A DNA stretch of 60,000 bases from Chrysomallon squamiferum (lineage: Eukaryota; Mollusca; Gastropoda; Neomphalida; Peltospiridae), in the NCBI GenBank assembly GCA_012295275.1, contig CM022671.1:8370227-8430226 (forward strand), read 5' to 3'. Position numbers and translations under genes: made by a program. How positions within the stretch are numbered: the first letter of the stretch is position 1; each line of letters opens with the position of its first letter. The notes beneath the pieces were generated by a model. The model had not been told where the DNA came from. It searched no databases and saw only the letters and a program-made list of their open reading frames with translations. Below are positions 1-11,294 of this stretch, one piece after another.

Positions 1-531
1 CATTGATTTTGTTACAGTATTATCGATCCTACTGAAAAATCTCTTAAAAGGTTCCAATCATTCTTAAAGCCGTCAATGACGAACGTTATAAATATCGCAT
101 TAGTATGAAATTCTAATTTCTTAAGACGAAAGCAATACACTTTTTAATGAAAAAAAGAAAGAAAAGAACCCCCCGGAACATTAATGATTAACGGTCGAAG
201 GGTTTGGAGCTGCTGAGCTACTTTCCAGCACGTTTGAGAAATGCTGCTCACAAACTTGGATATTAGGTTCGAAAGCCGAGCAATAAATAACCAGTATAAA
301 TGCAACAAATTAGCAGTGCACGAGATTTCTTTCTGCAGTGTTTTTGTCGATAATTAATTCACCGTTTTGTGTCTGAGTGTTCAGATTTTTTTCTCGATTC
401 ATTACGACACAGCAAACTTTTTTTTATATTTTTTTTATAAATTTACTCATATCCACTGGAATGTCAAAAATTAACAAAATTTATTTATCAGTTTGTAATT
501 AACAGTTTGTTTTTGCATTGCAATGTTTTTG

Positions 532-534
532 TAT

Positions 535-589
<55 letters not shown>

Positions 590-647
590 TTATTTAGTTA
601 TTTAGTTATTTAGTTATTTAGTTATTTTACTACTACTACTGCTACTG

Positions 648-730
<83 letters not shown>

Positions 731-750
731 TTTTTTTTTTTTTTTTTCCC
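532..750. repeat. Compound microsatellite TTTA / TTTAGTTA / CTA / ATT / T
   Basis: Five simple repeats follow one another without a gap. TTTA units run to about 590, TTTAGTTA units to about 625, CTA/CTG triplets to about 681, ATT triplets to about 730, then a T run. The order suggests successive expansion of point-mutated units. Confidence 0.95.
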
Positions 751-1154
751 CTTTTATTATTAATCTCCAAAGTAAGATTTATTTTCCTTTCAGTTGCCCG
801 TGTAATTTCGTTGAGCAACCAAAACTTCTAGAACCATATTTTCTGACACCAGTCTTATGGAAGAGCCACTTTAGGCAACATTTATAGTCTTTCTGTCACA
901 TTCTGCGTGAGTTATTTTTTTTAGAAACTCGTTTGGAACACAAGTAAATTTCCATTTGAAGTTATTATTTTCGAATGAGAGAGCTTGACAGGAACGTGCT
1001 TTGAATGTTGCAAGTTGAAGACCTCTCCAATTGATTCACGAAATGGTCGCATCCGTCTTTATCAGACTACTTCCGGTTCCAAGCACGCTTACACATTATG
1101 GATCCGAAATGAATAACTTTTTTCATTTCCGTTTTTTTTTTTTTTTTTCCTTCT

Positions 1155-1157
<3 letters not shown>

Positions 1158-1223
<66 letters not shown>

Positions 1224-1296
1224 TTATTTATTTATTCTGAAATATTTTATTTCATTATTATTATTATTATTATTATCATTATTATTATTATTATTA

Positions 1297-1366
<70 letters not shown>
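1158..1366. repeat. (TC)n tract followed by (ATT)n tract
   Basis: About 60 bp of pure TC dinucleotide end at 1219. After a short spacer, ATT triplets with a few substitutions fill 1254-1366. Confidence 0.95.
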
Positions 1367-1367
<1 letters not shown>

Positions 1368-1878
1368 TTAATCATACGTATTAACAATTTTACTGAATTT
1401 CATAGTAATATACTGCGGTCACCTTTATTTGTAAATACTAATGTTTGCATATATAGATATATATATATATATATCACCATGACATTTTATCCCTAAAATT
1501 GATGTATAAAGTTATTTTCACATAATGCCCAAAGCTCATTTGTTTGTTATCTTTAATGTTGTGTTAATTATCTATGGATTATTGCCGAAGAAAAATATAT
1601 GAGAAATTTCCTGGCACAATGAGTTTTTCAGCCAGAATTTGCACTGAAGCTGAAGGATTTACAGGATAAAATTTTATAATGAGTAACAAAGGGAACACAG
1701 TTTAGAACCAATCTTCAGCTGGAATTTTTTACTCTCATCTAGATAGTGATTTGTAAAATAATATTTAACTCAGGTTGATTACAAATAAACAGTTGAAAGA
1801 AATTAATAAATGTTCTAAATGTAATGTTTTAGTCAGTAAAATAATATACGTGTGTTTTAGTCAGTAAAATATGTATAT

Positions 1879-1980
1879 ATTACTTTTTGTTTGTATTATA
1901 TACGCGTGTGTGTATGTGTACATATACATATACACATACACACACACACTCACATATATATAATACAAACAAAAAGTAAT
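1879..1980. repeat. 102-bp perfect-armed hairpin
   Basis: The left arm (1879-1902, beginning ATTACTTTTTGTTTG) is exactly complementary to the right arm (1957-1980, ending CAAACAAAAAGTAAT) over 24 bp. The interior is itself a GT-rich half facing an AC-rich half, so almost the whole unit can fold back. A TTAGTCAGTAAAAT direct repeat lies just to the left. It could be a small foldback element or a hairpin-prone microsatellite expansion. Confidence 0.85.
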
Positions 1981-2674
1981 AATAAAGGAGTCAGTACAAA
2001 TACTAGATAAATATGTATGTGTGTGTGTATATATTTATATTTTAAGAAATACATAATAATAAAACGCTGTGTTAAACTCAGCAAGCTGAACACAGTCTTT
2101 AAATGTCATCTGCTAACTAACACGACGGGGCGGGGATGGATTTACATTTCAGAGATTCGTGAGAAACCAAACCTTTGTTATATACCTGTAATTATACCTT
2201 TAAACCTTGATCTACTTCATTTGTTTATTATGTATTTTTATCCATTTTTCTTTTCTTTTTCTTTTTTTTTTACTAAAAATAAAACACTGAAAGAATGAAA
2301 CTGTTATTCTCGGTCACTTGTTTTGTGTAACAACAGCCTGTTACGTTTGAAAGATATTTCTGTTCTTTATCATTCGCTTCTGACTCACTACCTCCTGAGA
2401 CACATTGTACAATCAAAGTCTTATTTTTGTCACTGAATTTGATCTTTTAAACACGTAGGCGAATTAAAGTATTATTTTCTCTGAATGCAGGTTATGTTTC
2501 AGATACAAGTAGGCGATGGTAAAACATATTTCTTTGATAGGGTCATTTAAGAAATCATTTATTTATTTGTTTGTTTAACCCAAATGACAATAACAGCTAA
2601 AAGAAAGTTAAAGAGAAATTGAAAAATTGTCTCCTGGGAGTTATTGTTTATGTGGATGTAAAAAGATGAAGAAC

Positions 2675-2676
<2 letters not shown>

Positions 2677-2740
<64 letters not shown>
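2677..2740. repeat. (TC)n microsatellite
   Basis: About 64 bp of uninterrupted TC dinucleotide. The open frame with an Arg-Glu run on the other strand is only its translation. Confidence 0.95.
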
Positions 2741-2746
<6 letters not shown>

Positions 2747-2949
2747 GAGTGAGACACAGAAAACGTACGTAAATTAACACTGCTGATGGAAAAGCTGCGA
2801 GTCGTTAATTACAACTGGGAGCCAGCCCACTGGGAGGGCACCAGTCTGATTAAGCGAACTGGCTGTCACAAAAACAGTTTCACTAAAACGACTGGTACAC
2901 ACTCGTATCTCTCAGCCAGTACACTATACTGAGACTAGTACAGATGTAG

Positions 2950-3284
2950 CTCAACATTATTAAAAAATCAGTCTTTTTGCTTCTTTTTTTTTTCATTTTA
3001 TTTAAAGTCGGTACACATAATTTTAAAAATAATAATAATAATAATATTCAAAACAGTCAACATAAATATAAAATGATAATAAAAATAATAATGCTATACA
3101 TATTAATACCGACAAAGCAGAAGAAAAAACATAGGTGAATATTATTAAAAAGTCATAGTCGTTTTGTTTTGTGTTTTTATCATTTTATTTAAAGTCAGTA
3201 TACATAGTTTTAATAATAATAATAATATTTATAATAATAATAATAATAATAATAATAATGCTTTAGATATTAATACCGACATAA
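2950..3284. repeat. Imperfect tandem duplication, about 185-bp period
   Basis: Two consecutive copies share the same order of landmarks. Each has an ATTATTAAAAA start, a CATTTTATTTAAAGTC block, TACACATA or TACATAG, an AAT tract, then ATTAATACCGACA. Copy 1 is about 2950-3117 and copy 2 about 3136-3284. The AAT tracts differ in length between copies. Confidence 0.75.
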
Positions 3285-4146
3285 TTTTTTTATTAATAGA
3301 CAACTAATTATTGGCTGAGAATACAAATAATTATAAATGTATAAATAAATGTAAAAAAAACAAAAACATTATATAACATTTAATTTATAAAGAAATAAAA
3401 TTATATTAACAGGAATAAATACATATAACATAGTCTGTTTCGGCTTTTAAATCTTAAATAAATAGAAGTTTATAACATCAAAGCTAATTAGTAATTTATT
3501 AAAAAATAAAGACAAATTTAATTTGTAAACATCCAACACGTGTAAAATATAAAACTACATGCTGGTGCTCCACTATAATTTATAAATTTTATTTTTCTTT
3601 AATTTCGTTTCGTAAGGCAAGATATATATTATCAATTCAGCTTTTAACCCCAAATTTTGTGTATTGTTTATTTATCAGGCAAGGTTTGGCATGTTTGCAA
3701 AAATCAATCGCAACCATTTAGGACATTTTTTTTTTTTTAATTTTATCAGTATATAAAATACATACTTCTTGCATGTATTTGTATTACCAGTAGGTGGTTA
3801 CATCCTTTTTCAAATATATGCATTCAAAACACCATTTAAATAAAATAAAAAATATAAAAAATTCATAACAGAAATAATAAAGACAAACATGAATATTTCA
3901 TCGCGAAAATTTAAAAATAAGGTACAAAGAAAAATATGTGTGATAATGTTAAATCAATAATAAAAACGTGTGCATGATGACAAATAAATAAATAAATAAA
4001 TAAATAAATACAAATACCTGAATTTTTATAATGCTAAATTCACAGAAACGTATCACGTTTTTTTTTTTTTTTTTTATTATTATGATTTCTTTCTATGTTA
4101 AAAATCAACGATATCCATGAACAAAAGAAAAAAAAAATTGTTTGTT

Positions 4147-4367
4147 TTATATCAAAGAAGCAGTTTCGAGGCGGAACATACTACATAATAATGAAAACAA
4201 CAACGCTGATGTCATAGGTGTGATGACGTCAGATTTGTTGCACGCGGGACTTTTGCATGACATGAGACATCCATAATACATTCTGTTCTGGAATTCGAAT
4301 GGTCCGCACGTGTTGAGCATGGCTGACATACCGCACGAACGAATCAACATGGTCAGGTTGGAATCTT
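4147..4367 (-). CDS. Ly6 gene exon 3 (finger 3 and GPI signal)
   Basis: The exon follows a TATTCTCTAG acceptor and ends at a TAA stop (4147-4149). It encodes residues 81-152 with Cys 91, 100, 113, 117 and 122, the typical terminal GCLMSCKSPACN pattern, and a hydrophobic tail. Confidence 0.82.
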
Positions 4368-6384
4368 CTAGAGAATATAAGAAGAAAAATAATAATAATA
4401 ATAACAAATGGAACAACAATAAGTGCATTAAAATAATCCGAGACGAACATATGTTCTTACGTTTCCAGCAAATGTAAGTTAATAGTAGAGGAACAACAGC
4501 TATATTAATTATAATAATAATAATTTTAAAAATATAATAAATAAATAATTAACATAGATAAAGCAATATATATATATATTTATATTAATAATTAGGATAT
4601 TCATTCCGAAAAATCAAAATTAAAATATTTTATTTATTCCGTAACTTTACAAAAGTATTTAGTTAAAAGAGGAAATAAAATAAAAATAAAAATATTATTA
4701 TTATTATAATTATGATAAAAAATATAAAAATAAAAAAATTTAGTAAAAAAGCTATTAATATGGAATATCCCTCTCTCATTAGTTTCACGCACGAGTTATC
4801 TTTGTTCATTCGAACAGAAATTTTAATTTTATGTTTACGGATGGCCAACCATCCAACTGTGGCCATCAGAAAACCATTCTTTTTAACGAAATTCGTTCAT
4901 CTTGATGTCATCATCGAGATAATATTACTGCCTCGCCTGCGTTTCTGAAATCCTGTACAGTATTCCCTCGCTATTCGCGGGGGTTACGTTCTTTACCCCC
5001 CCCCCGCGAATAGCGAAAAACCGCGAATATTGGATGCAGTTTTAAAACGTCTATTATGAGATTATATACGGTACTAAATGCTTCCCAAACACTTTCTAAA
5101 GACACTCTTACTCATTAATACAGTAATAATGTAGTAATATTGCATGCAGTTATGTATTTCACTAATGTAGTAATGATAATGTAAACACATTTTAATTTTG
5201 TACTGAAACAATATTTTAATCAGAAAGAAACGTAAGTACAGGAGGACAGTAACACCGCATAGCATAGTTACCCATACAGTATTACTGTACCGTAAAGTCA
5301 TTTTCTATGCGTACAACATATGTATTAGAATTGACAGAAAGTGGAACAAATTTAAAGGCAAACAGACAGATAAATACAGTACGCACAGTTCAGGTAATAA
5401 TAATACAATTCAGTAATAATATATGCAAAAAACATTATTAATACACGGTCACAAAAAATATGCACTGTACATACAGTGTATGCATTTATAAAAAAATACG
5501 TACTGTATTAATACGTAATAATTGAAAAAATTTGATATTGTTTGTGCTGTCACCAATAATGAATGATAATAAAATGATGATGAAATTTGCAGTCCATACG
5601 ATGATGATGATAACGCTAATGTACAGTATGGCACAGCTTAGCTGCTGCTTTACAGCACTTTAGGTAATTATTCCTACTCTTCAGGCACTTAAGTCTCTAT
5701 GACCTACAAAAACCCGGTTTACTGAGCATTTGTTTTTATGACGTTATGACGCTAGCCTGGTATACCAGCATACGATGCGATAGGGTTAAGAGCCTAACCC
5801 GCGAATATGCGGGGCCGCGAATGGGGAACCGCGAATAGGTGAGGGTATACTGTATTTGTAATCAGTGCCTGACCTACATTTTGGGGGCCCTGAAGCTTAC
5901 ACAATTACGGGGGAGGGGAGTCCTTCGCAAGCAGCAACGAAGTCTTGGTAACCACTGTTATCTTCTTCTGTGGCAGTGTTCCACAATAGGTTTTAAACAA
6001 TTAGACACATCTCCGATTTTTATTTAAATTTTGGAGCCACGTGGACTAAAATCGCTTCAGTGGCCTCTCTAAGGTTATTTCATTTTCATGTAGGCAAAGG
6101 TTAGAAGGCTCTGAAGCTTAAGCTTTGGTTGTTTAACAATGGTTCCGCCCCTGTTTGTAACTGAATTTTTTTGTGTATAAAAAATGCTTACTGTATTTTC
6201 CCTTTATCTTCGTGCAGTATTTGGCAGGGAACGTGCCCACCCGGTTGTCCACGCCCTGCTGGCAGTCAGGGTCGAACGCCCCCATCACCGGACTGAACGG
6301 ATCCTCACAGCTGGGGTTGCTGCCATTTAAGGAGGTGCACGTAAAACACCCCAGGGCTTGCTTTACTGCAACAACAACAACAAT

Positions 6385-6467
<83 letters not shown>

Positions 6468-7450
6468 AATAATTAAAAATTAATTAATTAATATTATTCA
6501 TAATAGTAGATGTAATAATATAAATAATAATTATAATAAATATAAAAATTAATTAACAATTAATTAACTAAACGCAAGAATGAAAGCTGAGTTTTATTTA
6601 ATGATGGGTTTTTGTTTTTGTTGTTGTTTTCCACTCTGCGATCAAATGGCGACATATGCTTGATTATGCACCATATATTTATATAAATGATAAAGGCAGC
6701 CTTGAAATAAATAACTTATTGGGCACTGTCTGGCACGGGAAACAGGCCAATGGACGTTTAACCATGTGTAACTTTAAAATAATACAAATTATTTTATTTT
6801 ACATTTATCTGTATTTCTCGACATTATATTTTCGCCCGGCTAGTTTGATTTAATTTCAAATACTTCATAACCCCCAAACAACGCAAAAGCTATAGTTTAA
6901 ATCTGTTACATTTCTTTAAACCAAAATTACGTAATATGTTAGTTATCTGACATAATTATAATGTATTCAGAAATGATAATTTCTGTTACGTAAAACAAAA
7001 AAATAGGTTTGTAAGGAATCAACAGCAATTAGATAAATAACGTCTTCATTACATTTTATTGCTGTTAGTATAACACAGGTCTTATGTCGTCATATATTTC
7101 AGGCTCATTGAATACCTTAGTTATTATATAATACGGACGATGCATCACGTAATAACCTTCATTTGTTATTGGACAGTGTGTTATGATGAAATCGTTTATT
7201 TCTAATATCAGTTGCTCTGCCGTTCTAATCTCTGTAACAGCGAATAAAATGTGTATACGACATGCAGCTGCTTATTATAAATAATATCTATTTTAAGAGA
7301 AATCAGAAACGGGATTTTTAACAGACAGCACGGTATTTTACCAAACGCTTCAAGAGCTACAGTTTACAGTGTAGGTTTCTACATACCTCTAGACTGGCTC
7401 CTCTCTAAGATAATGAAGAAAACGAAACACAGATGGTAAAATCTATTCAT
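4147..7450 (-). CDS. Ly6/uPAR three-finger protein, qvr/sleepless-like (3 exons)
   Basis: Coding exons are 7450-7387, 6365-6192 and 4367-4147, joining in phase (64+174+221 nt) to a 152-residue protein. Residues 1-21 form a hydrophobic signal peptide. The mature part has ten cysteines, at 28, 31, 41, 56, 72, 91, 100, 113, 117 and 122. It begins CFTC and ends CN at 122-123, the hallmark of the Ly6/uPAR fold with five disulfides. Residues 131-144 are hydrophobic and follow a small-residue stretch, as in a GPI-anchor signal. Known members are extracellular, GPI-anchored proteins; insect qvr/sleepless tunes potassium channels and nicotinic receptors, and others act in septate junctions. The CEDPF motif (41-45) resembles qvr-type members. 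The exact subfamily is not resolved, and the ligand is unknown. Confidence 0.82.
4958..5852. mobile_element. Non-autonomous pogo/Tigger-type MITE, 895 bp
   Basis: The left end CAGTATTCCCTCGCTATTC and the inverted right end CAGTATACCCTCACCTATTC match with two substitutions and a 1-nt length difference. Both continue into GCGG. The element is flanked by a TA dinucleotide on each side (4956-4957 and 5853-5854), the Tc1/mariner-superfamily target duplication. Several GCGAATA/TATTCGC sub-terminal inverted motifs lie inside each end. I see no transposase in the interior. It sits in intron 2 of the Ly6 gene. The pogo/Tigger assignment rests on the CAGTATnCCCTC start and is an inference. Confidence 0.75.
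5853..6191. other. Intronic tract beside the MITE
   Basis: Non-coding, with higher GC at 5865-6150 than its surroundings. A CTGAAGCTTA motif occurs twice (about 5890 and 6111), which suggests an old interspersed repeat. I could not define its ends. Confidence 0.4.
6192..6365 (-). CDS. Ly6 gene exon 2 (fingers 1 and 2)
   Basis: It is the most GC-rich patch in its surroundings. A TTGTTGTTGTTGCAG acceptor starts it two bases into codon 22, and a GTAAGC donor ends it one base into codon 80. It encodes residues 23-79 with Cys 28, 31, 41, 56 and 72, and motifs CFTC, CEDPF and YCTK. The acceptor tract is itself a GTT repeat, next to an AAT/AAAT microsatellite at 6380-6463. Confidence 0.82.
6380..6463. 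repeat. (AAT)n then (AAAT)n microsatellite
   Basis: AAT triplets to about 6433 followed by AAAT tetramers, just upstream of Ly6 exon 2 in its intron 1. Confidence 0.95.
7387..7450 (-). CDS. Ly6 gene exon 1 (signal peptide)
   Basis: Starts at ATG 7450 (MNRFYHLCFVFFIIL) and ends one base into codon 22 at a GTATGT donor. The upstream bases CCACATGACCGCAG could be a splice acceptor directly before the ATG, with a donor-like GTGAGA about 107 bp further upstream (7558), so a non-coding leader exon is possible. A short upstream ATG also lies in those bases. Confidence 0.75.
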
Positions 7451-7539
7451 CTGCGGTCATGTGGAAGTGCGTCTCAAAAATAAAGCATACTGTTTAGCTA
7501 GCAAAGAAATCCAAGAGAGAACTATCTTGAAAACAGGTT

Positions 7540-7860
7540 CTTCTTTTGTTATTCTCACTGCTCTAACTCTTGACTGTCAATTAAACACTGCGTTTCAGTC
7601 CTCATTGATCTCTTTATGGCCGCCATGTTAGATCGTCTTGAAACCTCGGCGTTGCTGCTTCTATCGCTATTGATCGGTTTTTGCAATTGGCCCGGTGTAG
7701 GTTCGTCTTTCGGTACTGGTAAATAATTGGAGGACGGCAATAAGCAGGCTGTTTTTCCAAATCGCCTGACTGTGCACGCGCAAATTTGTTATTTCTGTTT
7801 CTAATAAAACATGGCGCAGTCGCACTGTTAGCGGCTGTAAACGTTGGTGTTCAGATCTGT
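7540..7860. promoter_or_regulatory. CpG-rich promoter-like block, probably of the Ly6 gene
   Basis: By eye there are about 18 CpG in 280 bp, against very few in the flanks. On the minus strand it carries AACATGGCGGCC, which fits the YY1 consensus often seen near start sites, and a GTGAGA donor-like site at 7558. It lies just upstream of the Ly6 start codon. On the plus strand it also holds a 36-codon frame (7616-7726) that reads like a signal peptide. No TATA box or start site is evident. Confidence 0.45.
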
Positions 7861-10800
7861 CAATACAATACTAAATTAGTTTCTGTTCACTGTAATAACA
7901 TGTGTGAAAAAACAAATTGCTTTTTTTTTCCCCCTTTTTTTTTACTTCTTTTTCATTAATGTTTGTTATTAAAACGACTATTATCCATATTTCATCAGAT
8001 TATTGACTTTATTTATTGTTTATCTGTTAGCGCACGTTTGAAATGAATACTTTTTATCTTTCGCGATCTTACTAATTAGAAAAGTCACATACAGCTTGTT
8101 ATAATTTTGTTTCAGCATTAGTATTAGTATAATTATAAGTGACAACAGTACCTGTATGCTTGTTATTAATATTGGTACAACTATTATCAGGCTATATGAA
8201 TTAGAAATCACTTAACATCATAATTATCTGGGCAATTCCACGTTGACGCACGCTATATTCAGAGCAGTTGGAGATCATTCTAACAGCCATGTTTGCTACA
8301 GTCGTACTCACAGAAACATGGCCCTCAGTAACAGACCTGCACAGATGTCCACATCGATTTGGTGTCATAGAGAAAAGAGCCCAGGGATGCACATTGCTCG
8401 ACAGGTAACGAGAAATATGAGCGTGACGGATGTTACATCAAAAGGACATGAGTGAAAAGCAACTAACTTCATTTCAAAAATGTCTGAAATCTATAAATTG
8501 TAAAAATAAATATTTCCTTTGCAGTGAAGGTGTCAGGCCAAATAATACTATCAGTTTTAATTCAGTTTGAAAACAACGTACAAGAAAAATATTATTTCAT
8601 AACTGTGTGTGACGGACATTACCTTCTTGTCCGCTAATGTAACACCACTTTTTCTGTCCGTACTAAGCAGTGCTTGTTTGACTGCTGTCAAGATAAAAAT
8701 CATTTCAATGCTTGACAGTTTTATATCAAAAGCATGATTAATCACAGTGGGGGAAACTTTTCATTAGACTTTATCATTCGTCAGAATGAAGGGGTCGCGG
8801 CATGATGAGATGGTGGAACCGAGGGATTCCTCTGATGGCTGGGACATCAACAAACACCTCTTTCAATTTGAGAGTCTCATTTCGTTTTTCTAAATCGGAG
8901 GTATGCATTTCAAATACACCTACCTGTGGCATGATCCATCAACAAAGTAAGATTCCTGCTTCACCATTATTCTTTTATTTTTTCCACTGCGTTCCACACA
9001 CACCATTTTATAATGCCATCTATACCATCAACAGGTCCCTTGCCATGAGGAGTGGCAAAGAAATTCAGGTGAATATTTTTCTTATTCTTTTCCGTAGCGA
9101 AATCATAGAAGCTGCTATGAAGCGGTTTTTGAATTGTGACATCAGACCATATATATACAGTTTTCACTCAACTGGAGATCATTTCCAAGAGCATGTAATG
9201 GCATGCAGTGACAATACCTTTCGAACGTGCAAGATTATCGCAGTTGCTATCACAGTTGAGTGACATGGATACTTTAAAAATAGCAATTTGTATCTCATCC
9301 TGGTACCTACACGTATAATAAATTGTGGCAAAAAGGAGGAAATATTTTCATTTGAATCATTTGCTTTGCTTCCCAGTCTGCCATCTTCTTTCTTCTATAA
9401 ATCTTCCTTACTCTTCTACCTACATATGCTTTTTGTCTGTCATTATTCTAACATAACATCTATGATTACTTTGTAACACTGTCTTTTTCTTGGGTTGGAT
9501 GTAATAATTTTTCAGAACAGAAGGGAAAACTGAATGTATACCTTTATTTGTTTTGATGATGTTGCCTGATGAAATTAGAGTGCATTTTTCTTTAAAAAAA
9601 AAAAAAAAAAAATGAAGTATTGTGGGTGAAAATATCAATAGGCTGCAGATGATATCACTGGTATTTCGTGAACCTACGTTTTGTTAAAAAATGCTGCAGC
9701 TGTTAAAGCTTTTCTTGATTTATATGAATGTGATGGTTGTTAATGCATTTACTTTTACTGTGACGGATGTTACAGTTTTCTTTTCTCTCTCAAATACAGA
9801 TAACACAGTTTTGAAGACTGGCTGATATATTTTCATTGTCAAAAACAATTTTCATTATTTTATCATTAAGTTGGAAGTTTTGTGACTCATTGCATAATGA
9901 AATATGAAATAATTTGTTTTCGCCTTTTGTCCCTTGAGCCACGGAACTGCCCATCTGTACTTTATTTTAGCGAATCAGTAGGTTTTCTTTTCCTGTACTC
10001 ATAAACAGAGAAACAAAAAATATGTATAAATAATTATATCATCAGTAAATATTTCAGTACTGTTTCGTTTCATTTTTTTTCATTTTTACTTCATTTATTT
10101 ATTTATAAAAAAAAGTTTATTCTTACAGTTGTATCGAAATGACATCACAATAAAAAAAAAAAAAATGTCACCATGCATGCAGCTAAATGAGTTTTTTTAT
10201 TTTTATTGTTAACTGCATGTGATGTGTTTCCACATGTTCGTAAATAGTAAGCACGAATGTACGTACTTATGTATGTATGTAAGTTATTATATACGTACGT
10301 ACGTACCTAGTTACATATGTGTATGTGTGTATGTATCTGTGTACGTGCACACGTATGTATGTATCAGTGATGGAAAGGGGAGGGGGCAGCTTTAGTTTCC
10401 AATTCATGTAGAGTCGGAGACACTTATTCGCTATTTTTTTTTTTTGCAATTAAACTTAATTTGTTTATTATCTAAAATTGCGTTTCCATATTTTACTCAG
10501 CTCTCATAAACAAAACATATTTTAAAATATTTTATCAAAAATCAAAAACATCATCTTTCTTCAATGAATAAATAATCTTTTATTACAGTCTTCTTCAACT
10601 AGAAATTGTTACGAAAGGCCAGAATTAGGGCAGACGATAGATAATTCAAATTTGTTTTCTTCTGTTACTAAACCATAGTAACAAACTGCATTTTCAGATT
10701 ACAAAAATCCTCTACCGTTGTCTACCACCATCTTCCCAACTTGGGCCTCACGGACTTTAACGTATTCGTTTTTTTTTTGGTTCTAGAATCAATGTTTTAT

Positions 10801-11275
10801 ACGAATTATTTTAAACAATTTCTTTTTATGTATATGTACTAATTTGTTTTGTGTGTGTTGTCAGACTAATTAGACTATATGACAATATCATTTTATGTAA
10901 ATATTGAATTATGTCGTGTTTTATTTCTGTTTATTAGCCCTAATTCCAAAATGTAATAATGTTCATAAAAAAAACTAAATTGTCCATTATTATTGGATAT
11001 AACAAACAATAACCCAAAACTTGAATGTGTGTAAATGACATTTAATAAGAATTATGAAAATCTGTCATTCGTAGTTCTATACAAAAAATAAATAATAATA
11101 ATAATAATAATAATGACAGTATTAATAATTATTTCTTCCTTTCATCTCTATCAAAATGATCATAGATGTATTCTACAAATGCACAAATTCGGAAGCAGAA
11201 AATACCCAATAATTTGCTTCCGTATTCTATTTTTAGTATTAATCGACGTCATCAATGTGGTTCCCTACTTCCGGC
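7861..11275. other. Intergenic region between divergent Ly6 and RPL29 genes
   Basis: No intact gene is seen. It contains a transposase-like relic (about 8960-9270), a thrice-repeated TGACGGAyrTTA motif (8423, 8605, 9758), a short A run near 9595, and a GTAT/ACGT-rich tract at 10257-10363. The remainder is unremarkable AT-rich sequence up to the RPL29 promoter. Confidence 0.5.
8960..9270 (-). pseudogene. Decayed transposase-like ORF relic
   Basis: On the minus strand, two frames carry neighbouring pieces of one recognisable protein. YIWSD is followed in a shifted frame by SQFKNRFIAASMISL, and then, back in the first frame, FFATPHGKGPVDGIDG and WNAVEKIKE. I have seen the FATsHGKGpvDGiGG block after a WSDG..QFKNRF block in uncharacterised, multi-copy, transposon-like ORFs of invertebrates, but I cannot name the family. 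The frameshift and a nearby stop mark it as dead. Confidence 0.5.
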
Positions 11276-11276
11276 C
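11267..11276 (+). promoter_or_regulatory. ETS-type site over the RPL29 start (TOP promoter)
   Basis: ACTTCCGG (11267-11274) abuts CCTTTTCCTT, a pyrimidine run that fits a 5' terminal oligopyrimidine start at 11275 or 11276. ETS/GABP sites next to TOP starts are typical of animal ribosomal-protein genes. No TATA box is seen, as expected for this class. Confidence 0.5.
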
Positions 11277-11294
11277 TTTTCCTTAGGCTTTTCT
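11276..11294 (+). other. Probable non-coding exon 1 of RPL29 (TOP leader)
   Basis: A 19-nt leader, CTTTTCCTTAGGCTTTTCT, ends at a GTGAGT donor. Joined to the 29 untranslated bases 12732-12760 it gives a 48-nt 5' UTR, short as usual for ribosomal-protein mRNAs. The TOP motif would put translation under growth (TOR/LARP1) control. The exon is inferred from position and motif only. Confidence 0.5.

Larger units (their letters stand above)
1..4146. other. Gene-free left flank
   Basis: I see no credible coding exon here on either strand. The open frames run through TC, ATT and TTTA microsatellites and are artefacts. The block holds a compound microsatellite (532-750), two TC tracts, an ATT tract, a 102-bp hairpin (1879-1980) and an imperfect tandem duplication (about 2950-3284). 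The part nearest 4147 should include the 3' UTR of the minus-strand Ly6 gene. TTTATT on the plus strand (a minus-strand poly(A) signal) occurs about 70 bp past the stop, and again near 3668, but I cannot choose between them. Confidence 0.6.

Noticed and set aside
536-592. CRISPR-like regular repeats
   Set aside because: Simple TTTA tetramers with no spacers; the genome is eukaryotic.
8802-9263. 153-codon plus-strand frame
   Set aside because: No domain or composition of a real protein. The recognisable protein fragments are on the opposite strand.
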